DNA of 64,000 nt from Mucilaginibacter paludis DSM 18603. GTDB taxonomy: Bacteria; Bacteroidota; Bacteroidia; Sphingobacteriales; Sphingobacteriaceae. Within the stretch, counting starts at the first letter, position 1. The number at the start of each line of letters is the position of its first letter. The stretch covers positions 4,234,432-4,298,431 of the forward strand of contig NZ_CM001403.1 of the NCBI RefSeq assembly GCF_000166195.2, in the 5' to 3' direction. The notes beneath the pieces are model-generated. The model saw only the letters and a list, made by a program, of their open reading frames with translations, searched no databases and was not told the origin of the DNA. Below, piece by piece: positions 7,512-16,976 of this stretch. Position numbers and translations under genes: made by a program.

Positions 7512-8908
7512 CAGTTAAAATATTGTTGGGCGTTGTTATAACTAATATTCTGGATAACCTGACCTAACCACTCGATATCGTTAGGTAACTCACCATTCTC
7601 TACATCTTCGCCAAACAGGTTACAAACTATCCTTCTGAAATACTCGTGGCGCGGGAAAGATAAAAAGCTGCGTGAGTCGGTTAACATACCCACCATGCGG
7701 CTTAATAAGCCCATATTTGATAGGGTATTTAACTGTTTGGTCATGCCGTCCTTTTGATCTAAGAACCACCATCCCGATCCAAACTGAATTTTACCGGCAA
7801 CAGAGCCATCGTTAAAGTTACCAATCATGGTAGCCATTAACTCGTTATCTCGGGGGTTCAGGTTGTAAAGTATGGTTTTTGCTAACTGGTCAGTGGTATC
7901 TAATCTGTTTAAAAACTTAGATAAGGCTACCCCCTGGCTAAAATCGCCTATCGAGTCCCATCCGGTATCGGGGCCTAAGTTGCTAAGGGCGCGGGCGTTG
8001 TTATTGCGCAAAGCACCCAGGTGATATTGCTGAACCCAGCCTTTTTCATGATCCCAAATGGCGAAATGATACAACATGGCCGATTTAAACTTCAGCACCT
8101 CGGTATGGGTTAAAGCCTGGTTGTTACGTATCTTTTGGAAGATAGCGTTAATCTCGGCATCGGTATAATCCTCAGCATAAATCTGTTCCAAACCATGGTC
8201 AGATACTTTGCATCCGTTGGCGGCAAAATAATCATGACGTTGTTTTAAGGCCGAAAGGTAGGCATCAAAACTGTGGATAGAAATATTGGTAACGGCTTCA
8301 ACTTTGTCAATGTACGCGTTAAGGCCCGCAACATCATCAGCGTTCATTGCCTTATCGGGGCGGAAAGCCGGAGCTACCTTTACTTCGGCACCATCCTTTA
8401 CAATTTTTTGATGATGCTCCAGGTTATCAATCGGATCGTCTGTGGTGCAGATCACCTTGACATTCATTTTTTTGATGATACCTTGAACAGAAAATTCTTT
8501 GGTTTGAAGCTGGGCCGTGCAATTTTCGTAAACATCTTTACCGTTAGTTTTTGATAGAATGGCGTCTACTCCAAAATAACGTTGAAGCTCCAGGTGCGTC
8601 CAGTGGTAAAGCGGGTTGCGTAAAGTATACGGAACCGTTTCCGCCCATTTTTCAAACTTTTCGTAATCGCTGGCCTTACCAGTGATAAAATGCTCGTTGA
8701 TGCCGTTGGCACGCATGGCACGCCATTTATAATGATCGCCGTAGAGCCAGATCTGGGTAAGGTTTTCAAAATTGATATCATTGGCAATCTGGTCGGGCGG
8801 CAGGTGGCAATGATAGTCGATGATCGGCATCTGCTTAGCATAGTCATGGTAAAGCTTTTCTGCCGTTGCGTTTTGCAGTAAAAAATTTTCGTTTAAGAAC
8901 TTCTTCAT
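7508..8908 (-). CDS. uxaC: Uronate isomerase (glucuronate/galacturonate isomerase)
   Basis: This 466-residue amidohydrolase-superfamily isomerase is close to the E. coli length of 470. The metal-binding HxH is in IIDYHCHLPP (His33, His35), and WLYGDHYKWRAMRANG and the C-terminal LSFPRHEYFRRIVCN are typical UxaC segments. It converts D-galacturonate to D-tagaturonate and D-glucuronate to D-fructuronate in the cytoplasm. Only the galacturonate branch (UxaB, UxaA) is completed in this window. It sits downstream of uxaA, separated by a 189-nt spacer that carries a hairpin repeat, and is coupled to the downstream kinase by a 4-nt overlap. Confidence 0.96.
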   Translation of the reverse strand: MKKFLNENFLLQNATAEKLYHDYAKQMPIIDYHCHLPPDQIANDINFENLTQIWLYGDHYKWRAMRANGINEHFITGKASDYEKFEKWAETVPYTLRNPLYHWTHLELQRYFGVDAILSKTNGKDVYENCTAQLQTKEFSVQGIIKKMNVKVICTTDDPIDNLEHHQKIVKDGAEVKVAPAFRPDKAMNADDVAGLNAYIDKVEAVTNISIHSFDAYLSALKQRHDYFAANGCKVSDHGLEQIYAEDYTDAEINAIFQKIRNNQALTHTEVLKFKSAMLYHFAIWDHEKGWVQQYHLGALRNNNARALSNLGPDTGWDSIGDFSQGVALSKFLNRLDTTDQLAKTILYNLNPRDNELMATMIGNFNDGSVAGKIQFGSGWWFLDQKDGMTKQLNTLSNMGLLSRMVGMLTDSRSFLSFPRHEYFRRIVCNLFGEDVENGELPNDIEWLGQVIQNISYNNAQQYFNW

Positions 8909-8991
8909 TATATTGTGATTGTATCAGGATTCTTTTTGATTACACTGATTTTTGGATTTGGGATTACACCGATTTTTTATTTATAAACTTT

Positions 8992-9075
8992 GTCATTTCG
9001 ACTGGAAGGAGAAATCTTTTGCGCCTCGTATATACAGCTTGTAAAAGATTTCTCCTCGTTCCTCGTCGAAATGAC
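8992..9075. repeat. Long hairpin repeat in the uxaA-uxaC spacer
   Basis: Left arm GTCATTTCGAC plus AGGAGAAATCTTTT pairs with AAAAGATTTCTCCT plus GTCGAAATGAC around a loop of about 25 nt. Just before it, 8937-8977 carries two copies of a GATTACACxGATTTTT word. It is an interspersed repeat type, not a clean terminator, because no T-tract follows on the minus strand. Confidence 0.75.
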
Positions 9076-9097
9076 AAATAAATGGGCGAGGTTTATT

Positions 9098-10750
9098 TTA
9101 TAACGATATCCCGCGCTTCCACGGAATAAAGTCATCCTGCCCGTGGCGTACCGCGCTTACTTCAATTTCGCCACTGGCAACTTTGATCACGTAATCCAAA
9201 ATCCGCTCGCCGGCTTGTTCAATCGTTTCGTCTCCATCAATGATCGAACCGGTGTCGATATCAATAATATCGCTCATTTTATTGAAGAGCTTGGTATTGG
9301 TTGATATTTTGATTACCGGGGTAATAGGGTTGCCTGTTGGCGTGCCCAGGCCGGTGGTAAACAATACCACGTTGGCGCCCGATGCTACTTCGGCTGTGGT
9401 TGATTCCACATCGTTACCGGGAGTACATAATAAATTTAAGCCCGGTTTGGTTACCTTTTCGGGATAATCCAACACATCAACCACCGGTGACGTACCGCCT
9501 TTTTTCGCCGCTCCGGCAGATTTGATGGCGTCGGTAATTAAACCATCCTTAATATTACCCGGCGAAGGGTTCATATCAAAGCCCGATCCTACTTCTTCGG
9601 CGCGTTGGGCATAAGTTTTTACCAGGTAGCTAAAGCGGTCGGCCTTTTCCTTATCCACGCAGCGGTCTATCAGGTTTTGCTCAACACCGCAAAGCTCCGG
9701 GAATTCGGCTAAGATAACCGAGCCGCCCAGGCTCACCAGCAGATCGGATGTATAACCGATAGCGGGGTTAGCTGAAATGCCCGAAAATCCGTCGGACCCG
9801 CCGCACTCCAGGCCAATAGTGATTTTGCTTAAAGGTGCAGGCTGGCGTACATTATTATTAGCTTCGATAAGCCCGGCCATAGTTTGGCGGATGGCCAGAT
9901 CTAATAAATCCGACTCCTTACCAACCTTTTGCTGATCTAATACATACAACGGCTTGCTAAAGTTGGGCGAACGCTTTTTAATTTCTTCTTCTAAAATGGA
10001 TACCTGTGCGTTTTGGCAGCCTAAGCTCATTACGGTAGCGCCCGCAACGTTAGGGTGGGTAATATAACCGGCCAGTAAGCCGCAAAGCGCGGTAGCATCC
10101 TGGCGGGTACCGCCGCAACCGCCGTTGTGCGTTAAAAACTTAATGCCATCTACATTAGGGAAAACACGGTTAGCCTTAGCAACAGCGGTACCATCTTTCA
10201 CTTCGGTATATAAAACCTGATCGACGCTGCCGCCTTCTTTTACCAGGTTAATCAGTTGCTGCGCTTTGGTTTCGTAGCTATTATGCCTGCCGTAGCCCAA
10301 TGGTTTTACCAGGGCATCCTGCAATACTTCAAGGTTACGGTTTTCGCAAAATACCATAGGTATAACCAGCCAGTAATTGCCTGTACCCACGCTGCCATCC
10401 TCGCGGTGAAAGCCCATAAAGGTTTTGCCTGCCCATTTTGAGGTATCAGGCTGTTGCCAGCTATCGTGATGCTGCGCGGTTAAAAAACCACTCGCGGCAT
10501 GTTTTACATTAGCGGTGCTTAATAAACCGCCAGCTTGTATATCGCTTTGCGCCTTGCCAACCAATACCCCGTACATTATAATCTGTTGCTCCTGGGCAAT
10601 CAGGTCTTCAGCAAATTTGTGCTTGGCTGCAATAAATTCTTTTACGGTGTATGTTCTTCCCGCGTACTCAACCGTTTCGCCGGGGTGCAAATCCGTTAGT
10701 GCTACTACTACATTATCGGCTGGGTGTACTTTTAATATTTTCTGCTTCAT
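9098..10750 (-). CDS. uxaA: Altronate dehydratase
   Basis: This 550-residue protein of the UxaA/GarD dehydratase family has an N-terminal SAF-like domain (residues 1-95; HPADNVVVALTDLHPGE). The catalytic part follows, with FMGFHREDGSVGTGNYW, FLTHNGGCGG, GLECGGSDGFSG and the C-terminal PGNDVESTTAEVASGANVVLF. It dehydrates D-altronate to 2-keto-3-deoxy-D-gluconate and needs Fe2+ (family knowledge). It is longer than the E. coli enzyme (495), the extra being spread through the N-terminal third. It follows uxaB after 17 nt in one transcription unit. GarD/UxaA relatives use galactarate or altronate, and the uxaB neighbour favours altronate. Confidence 0.95.
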   Translation of the reverse strand: MKQKILKVHPADNVVVALTDLHPGETVEYAGRTYTVKEFIAAKHKFAEDLIAQEQQIIMYGVLVGKAQSDIQAGGLLSTANVKHAASGFLTAQHHDSWQQPDTSKWAGKTFMGFHREDGSVGTGNYWLVIPMVFCENRNLEVLQDALVKPLGYGRHNSYETKAQQLINLVKEGGSVDQVLYTEVKDGTAVAKANRVFPNVDGIKFLTHNGGCGGTRQDATALCGLLAGYITHPNVAGATVMSLGCQNAQVSILEEEIKKRSPNFSKPLYVLDQQKVGKESDLLDLAIRQTMAGLIEANNNVRQPAPLSKITIGLECGGSDGFSGISANPAIGYTSDLLVSLGGSVILAEFPELCGVEQNLIDRCVDKEKADRFSYLVKTYAQRAEEVGSGFDMNPSPGNIKDGLITDAIKSAGAAKKGGTSPVVDVLDYPEKVTKPGLNLLCTPGNDVESTTAEVASGANVVLFTTGLGTPTGNPITPVIKISTNTKLFNKMSDIIDIDTGSIIDGDETIEQAGERILDYVIKVASGEIEVSAVRHGQDDFIPWKRGISL

Positions 10751-10767
10751 TATAATAATTTTCTAAT

Positions 10768-12267
10768 TCACTTTTTGCTAATCAGTTCTAAAACGCCATG
10801 TTGCATAATAGCCGCTAATTTACTGGCAACGGCATCTTCAAAGCCAGGTAATATAGTCAGGTTAGGGCCATCCCAAAGGTTTTCGTTGGACAGGATGCTG
10901 TTTGTAACATCGTTAACGTTATCCAATTTCCAGGCTTCCTCAAATATCGCAGCATTATCATCGGTCACTTTATATTCAACGCCGTTATTGTTGCCAATGT
11001 ATTCGCCTTTCGCATTTTTCTCAACTTTCATAAAGCGGATAAACGCGGCAAAACCCAGGGCTATATATTCGGGCACTTCGCTGCTTAGCCTGTAGTGCTG
11101 TAAAAGCAGGGGCAATACGCGCATTTTTATTTTAGATGAATATTGAGCCGATATACTGATCCATTGATGCTCAATATGCGGATTGCGGAACCTGTCAAGC
11201 ACGGTGTTTGCAAAAGTATGCTTCATCGATTCGTTTATGCTGTAGGGGATAGCCGGGGATATATCATGGATCATCAATTGTGATAAAAAATCAGCAAACA
11301 AAGGGTCGTCCATAGCTGTTTTTACCGTTTTAAAACCAGATAAAAAGGCCACCGCACAGCTTAAAGTATGTGTTCCGTTAAGCAGGCGCAATTTTAATTC
11401 GCGAAAAATTTCAATATCAGGTGTTATGATCACTCCGTCATCAACCTGGCAAAAAGATAAAACCGATTTTACCTTTTCATCGCCCTCAATGGCCCAAAGG
11501 CTGTAAACCTCTGATACGATACGCAAATCATCTTTATAACCATCAACAGATTCTAAAATTTCGATAGTTTTAGCATCCGGCTTTCCGGGTACAATCCTGT
11601 CAACCATCGAATTGCAAAAATGATTGTATTTGTTTAACCAGTTGATGAAGTCGCTGCTCAGGTTATTGTTTGCAGCCAGTTCTAAAACAATATTTTTAAG
11701 TTTTTTACCATTATCAACAATCAATTCGGCGGGTACAATAACCAGGCCACTGGCTTCGGTTCCGCCTAAGGCTTTGTAACGCTCATGCAGTATCGCCAAT
11801 AATTTACCCGGAAAAGATACAGGTGGCGTATTATGAATATCGTCTTCAACCAATTGAATGCCAACTTCGGTAGTATTTGATATCACCACCTGCAACTCGG
11901 GATTGCGGGCAAACTCCATAATGGCGGCCCAATCGTTACCGGCAGTTAATACACGGCTAATGGCAGAGCATATGATGTTTTCTTCAACCCTTTGGCCGTT
12001 ATCGATACCTTTAATAGAAAGAGTGTACAAGCCATTCTGCTGGTCAAAATCGGTAGCGGAGCCTGTATCGGTTGATTTAACCACTACCACACGGCCATTA
12101 AAAATACCCTGACGATTAGCCTTATCAATAAAATAGTCGGGCAGGCCCCTTAGTAAAACCCCTGTACCAAACTGTAGTACCCTTTCGGGCAAATCAAACA
12201 ATTTCTCGTCGGGCACCACCAATCCGGGAACGGCAATGTTTTTAAGGTTATTTTGTGAAAGTATCAT
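10768..12267 (-). CDS. uxaB: Tagaturonate reductase (altronate oxidoreductase)
   Basis: This 499-residue member of the mannitol dehydrogenase/polyol-specific long-chain dehydrogenase family has the nucleotide-binding start VLQFGTGVLLRGLPDYFIDKAN (residues 30-51). The lysine-centred catalytic region is near LKLRLLNGTHTLSCAVAFLSG (about residues 291-311). It reduces D-tagaturonate to D-altronate with NADH, between UxaC and UxaA. Its length is near that of E. coli UxaB (483). UxuB relatives act on fructuronate, but the immediate uxaA neighbour makes UxaB the better name. The 172 nt between it and the GH105 gene upstream have no clear terminator. Confidence 0.93.
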   Translation of the reverse strand: MILSQNNLKNIAVPGLVVPDEKLFDLPERVLQFGTGVLLRGLPDYFIDKANRQGIFNGRVVVVKSTDTGSATDFDQQNGLYTLSIKGIDNGQRVEENIICSAISRVLTAGNDWAAIMEFARNPELQVVISNTTEVGIQLVEDDIHNTPPVSFPGKLLAILHERYKALGGTEASGLVIVPAELIVDNGKKLKNIVLELAANNNLSSDFINWLNKYNHFCNSMVDRIVPGKPDAKTIEILESVDGYKDDLRIVSEVYSLWAIEGDEKVKSVLSFCQVDDGVIITPDIEIFRELKLRLLNGTHTLSCAVAFLSGFKTVKTAMDDPLFADFLSQLMIHDISPAIPYSINESMKHTFANTVLDRFRNPHIEHQWISISAQYSSKIKMRVLPLLLQHYRLSSEVPEYIALGFAAFIRFMKVEKNAKGEYIGNNNGVEYKVTDDNAAIFEEAWKLDNVNDVTNSILSNENLWDGPNLTILPGFEDAVASKLAAIMQHGVLELISKK

Positions 12268-12439
12268 ATGGGTGTGTTATTTTGTTAAGTGTTTTTTTAG
12301 CCCAGTCGGGATAGGCTTATCTATTAGTTTTTGGTAATGGCATCTGTTTTTTGCGCATGAGCAGTACCATACCAGGTTAAACCTGCTGCAATACATAAGT
12401 TAATATACTTAGATGCCTTGCTCACGACGCGTTACCTGG

Positions 12440-14371
12440 TTATTTCTGAATTTGTTTAAGCGCCCATTTTACTAAATCATTGGCGGCTTTGTAATTATCA
12501 TAATCAGCCGGTAGCTTGCGTCCATCGGTATATTCGTTATAAAACCACGGGTCACCTACTGCAAAAACTGTTCCCTTACCGTATTTGGCCGTGGCGATGA
12601 TGGTATCTTTCCCGTCAACTAATTCGGCAACTGCCGGAGGGTTTACTTTAAAGGTCGAGATTTCTTTGATGTAGATCTTTTTAGCGGTTTTAAATATAGG
12701 ATCGGTGGTAGGGATGTTGATTGCGCCGGTTTCAAAATGAGGTGTGGTTACGTGGTTGCGGCTATCCTCGTTAAATTGAATACCAAATTTAGCCATGAGT
12801 TTGTTGAGGTGCTTAAACTCGGCGTTGCCTGTATCGTTATTTAAAACAATCAGCATGCCGCCTGCCTTCACCCAATCGCTGATGGCTTTAACATGAGCCT
12901 CTTCGATGTATTTTGTGTTTGGGTTTTCTTTCGGGATGTCCGGATCAACGATGATATAAATATCGCCCTTTTTAAGGTTCGCGGCAGTAGGCGCCTGGTA
13001 TAAGGTAGTGGTTTTAACTCCGTAGTTTTGAAATACATTGCCAAAAAAGGTAAAGCCGTTGTTATCCTGCTCATCCCATTTATAATGGTAAGAGATAGAA
13101 GCGCCGGTAACATCTTTTTTATGCTCATCGTTAAAATAGGAATCGAGTATAACGGTTTTGCCCTTGCCTAAGTTGCGGTTAGCCAGGCGTTCCATTTCAA
13201 CGGCAGCCTGTAAAAAGGCGCCGATGCCTTTAGGGTCGTTGGTTACCACTTTCTCGCTCAGATAATAAGCATAACTGCCATCGCGGTAGGGCTGGCCGCC
13301 CAGGCCTGATACGCTAACCGTTCCTTTTAAATTGGTAAGGCCGTTGGCATCAACTTCAACAAATTCTTTAATAATTCCCTTATAACCTTTATCGGCAACA
13401 GCCAAAAAGCTTTCGGGCAAATAACCGAACCTGACACCTTTGGCCAGGGCATAAACAAACATAGATGATGCTGACGATTCCAGGTAATTACCTTTTTCGC
13501 CTGCTTTGTCTAATATATCGTACCAAACACCGCTCTTAGGGTCCTGGTATTTTTGGATGGCAGTAGCCAAACGGTTTAGTATTGCGATGATCTCCGGTCT
13601 TTTGGGATGGTTAGCGGGTAGGTAATCCAGTACATCAACTAAGGCCATGGCGTACCAGCCATCGGCCCGGGCCCAGAAATTGGCCGACAAGCCGGTTTTT
13701 GGGTCGGCCCATTTTTCTTTTTTGCTGTAGTCCCAGCCGTGGTACAATAAGCCTGTTTTAGCATCTCGCGCATGCTGCTCCATCAGGATATATTGCTTGG
13801 CTATATCATCAAAATCGGCTTCATGGTGAAATTCAGCAGCGTATTCGGCATAAAAAGATTCGGCCATATACAAGCCATCGAGCCACATCTGGTCAACATA
13901 TCGCTTTTTGTGCCAAAAGCCGCCCTCGGGTGTGCGGGGCTGTTTTTTAAGCTGATCATACAGGGTGTTGGCTACGGTAAGGTATTTTGCAGTACCTAAT
14001 GTATTATACAGCATCAGCATATTGCGCCCGCACAAAATATTATCAAGGGTGTAATCGTCGCTTTTATAGCCTTTAATTTCGGTGCCATCAGCATTGATCA
14101 GGTTATCCATGCTTTGCTGAATGTATTTAAAGTAGCTCCTGTCGGCAGTTTGCAGCCATACACCTTCAATCCCTTTCAGTATTACCCCTTCGTCATAGTT
14201 CCATTTTTTAAATGGCTTGCCACCGGCCGCTGCCGAGGTATCTGAAGGCATATTCTTCATGATCGTGGCGGCTATTCTTTGCGACATCGGTTTTTCCTGA
14301 GCGTAAACATTTAGCCCGGCCGAAAACAACGATAGCGTGAGGATACTTAATTGAATACCTTTTTTCATCAA
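12440..14371 (-). CDS. Unsaturated rhamnogalacturonyl hydrolase, GH88/GH105 with a C-terminal DUF4350-like domain
   Basis: The 643-residue precursor has a signal peptide (GIQLSILTLSLFSAGLNVYAQ). Residues 30-385 form the YteR-like (alpha/alpha)6 barrel, with RYVDQMWLDGLYMAESFYAEY containing the general-acid Asp, then HGWDYSKKEKWADP and SANFWARADGWYAMAL. Residues 395-643 are a DUF4350-like domain of glutamine-amidotransferase fold (IYIIVDPDIPKENP, GGMLIVLNND), a combination I recall as common in Bacteroidota. It removes the unsaturated uronic acid left by pectate or rhamnogalacturonan lyases. The product rearranges to 5-keto-4-deoxyuronate, the KduI substrate. Periplasmic location is likely. 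It starts only 3 nt after the GH28 gene's stop codon. Confidence 0.9.
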   Translation of the reverse strand: MMKKGIQLSILTLSLFSAGLNVYAQEKPMSQRIAATIMKNMPSDTSAAAGGKPFKKWNYDEGVILKGIEGVWLQTADRSYFKYIQQSMDNLINADGTEIKGYKSDDYTLDNILCGRNMLMLYNTLGTAKYLTVANTLYDQLKKQPRTPEGGFWHKKRYVDQMWLDGLYMAESFYAEYAAEFHHEADFDDIAKQYILMEQHARDAKTGLLYHGWDYSKKEKWADPKTGLSANFWARADGWYAMALVDVLDYLPANHPKRPEIIAILNRLATAIQKYQDPKSGVWYDILDKAGEKGNYLESSASSMFVYALAKGVRFGYLPESFLAVADKGYKGIIKEFVEVDANGLTNLKGTVSVSGLGGQPYRDGSYAYYLSEKVVTNDPKGIGAFLQAAVEMERLANRNLGKGKTVILDSYFNDEHKKDVTGASISYHYKWDEQDNNGFTFFGNVFQNYGVKTTTLYQAPTAANLKKGDIYIIVDPDIPKENPNTKYIEEAHVKAISDWVKAGGMLIVLNNDTGNAEFKHLNKLMAKFGIQFNEDSRNHVTTPHFETGAINIPTTDPIFKTAKKIYIKEISTFKVNPPAVAELVDGKDTIIATAKYGKGTVFAVGDPWFYNEYTDGRKLPADYDNYKAANDLVKWALKQIQK

Positions 14372-14374
14372 TGT

Positions 14375-16024
14375 TTATTTAATATGAATTGATTTTTGTG
14401 TAGCGCCATCTGTAAGTAACAATTTACTTTTGGCCGCCGAAGCAGGGGTATTGGTTACCGCAATATCCGATGTTTTGCTTCCGGATATTTTAAACAGTAA
14501 ATCGCTTCCGGGTTTATAGGCGATATGATCCAGGTAGATACTCTGGCTGTTATCAATGCTAACAACCGGGTTGGTATCATCGGTAATCATCCGGAAGTTT
14601 TTAATGTATACGCCGGTAGCCTCGGTACATACCATTCCTTTTTTAGCTTTGATCACCATATCGTTAAGGTATAGCCCTAAAATGTTCATCTCGGGCAGGC
14701 CTCGTATAAACAAAGCAGTTGCAGCTCCGTTACAAACAATATTGCTGATATGAAAATCCTTAAACTGTGGTGTTGCCTCGGTTACCGGCAGCACCTCAAC
14801 CTTGGGGGCATCGCGCTTTTCGCCGGATAGCGCAACCGGATCTTTAGCCATATAATACATATCAAACAAAATGGCCTCGGCCCCAATGTCTTTCATGTTA
14901 ATATTGGTGACATAAATATTCTGTACTACGCCGCCACGCCCGCGGGTTGTTTTAAAGCGCAGGCCAACATCGGTACCCAAAAACGAGCAGTTATACACAA
15001 AAATATTTTTTGCTCCGCCGCTCATCTCGCTGCCTATTACAAAGCCGCCATGGGCATGGTAAACCACGCAATTACGTACAATTACATTTTCGGTAGGTTT
15101 GCCCAGCTTGCGCCCGGCCTCGTCCCGTCCCGATTTAATGCAGATGCCGTCATCACCCACGTCAAACGTACTGTTCTCGATCAGCGTGTTGGTGCTCGAT
15201 TCAAGATCAATGCCGTCTCCGTTTTGGGCGTACCAAGGGTTTTTAACATTGACGCCACGCAGGGTAAGGTCTGAACATAAAAAGGGATGCAGATTCCATG
15301 CCGGCGAATTTTGAAAGGTAACGCCCTCCAGTAATATCCGTTTACAGTTGTTCAGTACAACCATGTTGGGTCGTAAAAAATCCTTGTATACTTCAAAGTC
15401 CTGTATGGAGCGGCCTTCCTTTAAAATCCCCGGATCTTTAGCCTGTGATCCTTTTAATGATTTTTCGGTTGGGTACCAGGTTTTTTTATCGGCGCTCAGC
15501 AATCCGCCCGATGCTATTTTATCCTGCCATTGCGTTGCGGTAAGTTTGTCTTTTTTTACCATGCGCCAGGCATCGCCGTTACCATCAATAATACCTGTAC
15601 CGGTGATGGCTATATTCTGAAGGTCTTTACCGGATATGGGCGATTTACATCTGCCAGCCGGTAAACCTTCGTACGATCCTTCAACAATAGGGTACTGGTT
15701 AAAATCTTTGGTGAACAGCAATATCCCGTCACGGTCAATGTGCAGGTTAACGTTGCTTTTCAGGTCGATAGGGCCGGTTAGCCATACACCACCCGGAACA
15801 AGCACTACGCCGCCGCCTTTTTCGCTGCAGGAGGTAATAGCATCGTTAATGCTGTTGGTGTTCAGGGTAAGACCATCGCCTTTGGCATCAAACTGTTTAA
15901 TATTAAAGGTATCGGTTTTAAAGGCCGGTTGTTTTACCTTGGGCAGGTTAATGCCAGGAAACTGTGCAAGTGCACAGGTACTTATTGCCAACAGGCCGAA
16001 ACTTAACTTTAATACTTTATTCAT
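14375..16024 (-). CDS. Polygalacturonase-like glycoside hydrolase family 28
   Basis: This 549-residue secreted protein has a signal peptide (MNKVLKLSFGLLAISTCALAQ). The right-handed beta-helix fold has all GH28 signatures in order: QNGDGIDLES, FDVGDDGICIKSG (catalytic Asp residues), HAHGGFVIGSEMSGG (His) and GLRFKTTRGRGG (RxK). GH28 enzymes hydrolyse alpha-1,4-linked galacturonic acid in homogalacturonan or rhamnogalacturonan; endo versus exo action cannot be told from sequence alone. It is followed after 3 nt by the GH105 gene and preceded after 15 nt by kduI, so the export-stage and cytosolic enzymes share one operon. No SusC/SusD pair is associated with it. Confidence 0.93.
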   Translation of the reverse strand: MNKVLKLSFGLLAISTCALAQFPGINLPKVKQPAFKTDTFNIKQFDAKGDGLTLNTNSINDAITSCSEKGGGVVLVPGGVWLTGPIDLKSNVNLHIDRDGILLFTKDFNQYPIVEGSYEGLPAGRCKSPISGKDLQNIAITGTGIIDGNGDAWRMVKKDKLTATQWQDKIASGGLLSADKKTWYPTEKSLKGSQAKDPGILKEGRSIQDFEVYKDFLRPNMVVLNNCKRILLEGVTFQNSPAWNLHPFLCSDLTLRGVNVKNPWYAQNGDGIDLESSTNTLIENSTFDVGDDGICIKSGRDEAGRKLGKPTENVIVRNCVVYHAHGGFVIGSEMSGGAKNIFVYNCSFLGTDVGLRFKTTRGRGGVVQNIYVTNINMKDIGAEAILFDMYYMAKDPVALSGEKRDAPKVEVLPVTEATPQFKDFHISNIVCNGAATALFIRGLPEMNILGLYLNDMVIKAKKGMVCTEATGVYIKNFRMITDDTNPVVSIDNSQSIYLDHIAYKPGSDLLFKISGSKTSDIAVTNTPASAAKSKLLLTDGATQKSIHIK

Positions 16025-16039
16025 TACCTGGTTTTGTAG

Positions 16040-16870
16040 TTATTTTAATTCGTCGATGGCCACAGGATCCATATCGCTGTAAACCTGGTTTTCGCCGGCC
16101 ATACCCCAGATGAACGAATAATTGGCCGTGCCGCAACCCGAGTGAATTGACCATGGCGGAGAAATAACGGCTTCGTTATTCTTCATCACCAGGTGTTTGG
16201 TTTGCTGTGGCTCGCCCATCAGGTGTAACACAACCTGGCCTGGAGTTACATCAAAGTAGAAATACATTTCCATCCGGCGATCGTGCGTGTGCGATGGCAT
16301 CGTATTCCAAACGCTGCCGGTGCTTAAAACGGTAAGGCCCATTACCAGTTGGCTGCTGCGGATACCATCTAAATGGATGTATTTGTAAATGGTACGCGCG
16401 TTTGACGTTTCGGCAGAGCCGATGCTTACCGGTGTGGCATCTTCCTTTTTCATCAGGCTGGCCGGATATTCTTTATGTGCCGGGGCCGATAGTAAATAAT
16501 ATTTTGCCGGGTTGGTAGCGTCTAAGCTCTTAAAGGTTACTTCCTTTGAGCCCTTGCCTGCAAAAACGCAATCCAGTTTATTAATGGCGAAGGTTTGAGC
16601 GTCAATTACAACTTCACCAGGACCGCCAATGTTGATAATTCCCAATTCGCGGCGCTCTAAAAAATATTCGGCACGTAGTTCAGGGTAGTTGGGTAAGCTG
16701 ATGGGCCCGTTAGCCGGTACAGCGCTGCCTACAATTACACGGTCGTAATGGCTGTATACAAAGCTGATCTCGTCTGCCTTCATCAGGCTATCTACTAAAA
16801 AATTACCGCGCAATTCAGCAGTGGTCATGGTGCTCACTTCTTTTGCGCTATTATGATATCGTTGTTCCAT
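16040..16870 (-). CDS. kduI: 5-dehydro-4-deoxy-D-glucuronate isomerase
   Basis: This 276-residue bicupin isomerase is nearly the length of E. coli KduI (278). The metal-binding motif is in SHTHDRRMEMYFYFD near residues 193-207, with a further His in SPPWSIHSGCG near residue 243. It converts 5-keto-4-deoxyuronate, which arises from unsaturated galacturonate, to 2,5-diketo-3-deoxygluconate for KduD. The start MEQRYHNSAKEVSTMTTAELR is the family's usual N-terminus. It lies between kduD and GH28 in the minus-strand pectin operon. Confidence 0.96.
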   Translation of the reverse strand: MEQRYHNSAKEVSTMTTAELRGNFLVDSLMKADEISFVYSHYDRVIVGSAVPANGPISLPNYPELRAEYFLERRELGIINIGGPGEVVIDAQTFAINKLDCVFAGKGSKEVTFKSLDATNPAKYYLLSAPAHKEYPASLMKKEDATPVSIGSAETSNARTIYKYIHLDGIRSSQLVMGLTVLSTGSVWNTMPSHTHDRRMEMYFYFDVTPGQVVLHLMGEPQQTKHLVMKNNEAVISPPWSIHSGCGTANYSFIWGMAGENQVYSDMDPVAIDELK

Positions 16871-16882
16871 TATATATTTTAA

Positions 16883-16964
16883 TTTTGATTACACCGATGG
16901 GTTTTGATTTCACCGATTTGATTTTAGTGTTTTGATTTCGCCGATGAGTTTTGATTTCACCGAT
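16883..16964. repeat. Short direct repeats between kduD and kduI
   Basis: Four degenerate copies of TTTTGATTxCxCCGAT fill the 106-nt spacer (near 16883, 16903, 16929 and 16949). Related words occur at 8937-8977 ahead of the hairpin upstream of uxaC. Function unknown. Confidence 0.6.
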
Positions 16965-16976
16965 AATGTTTGTTTT

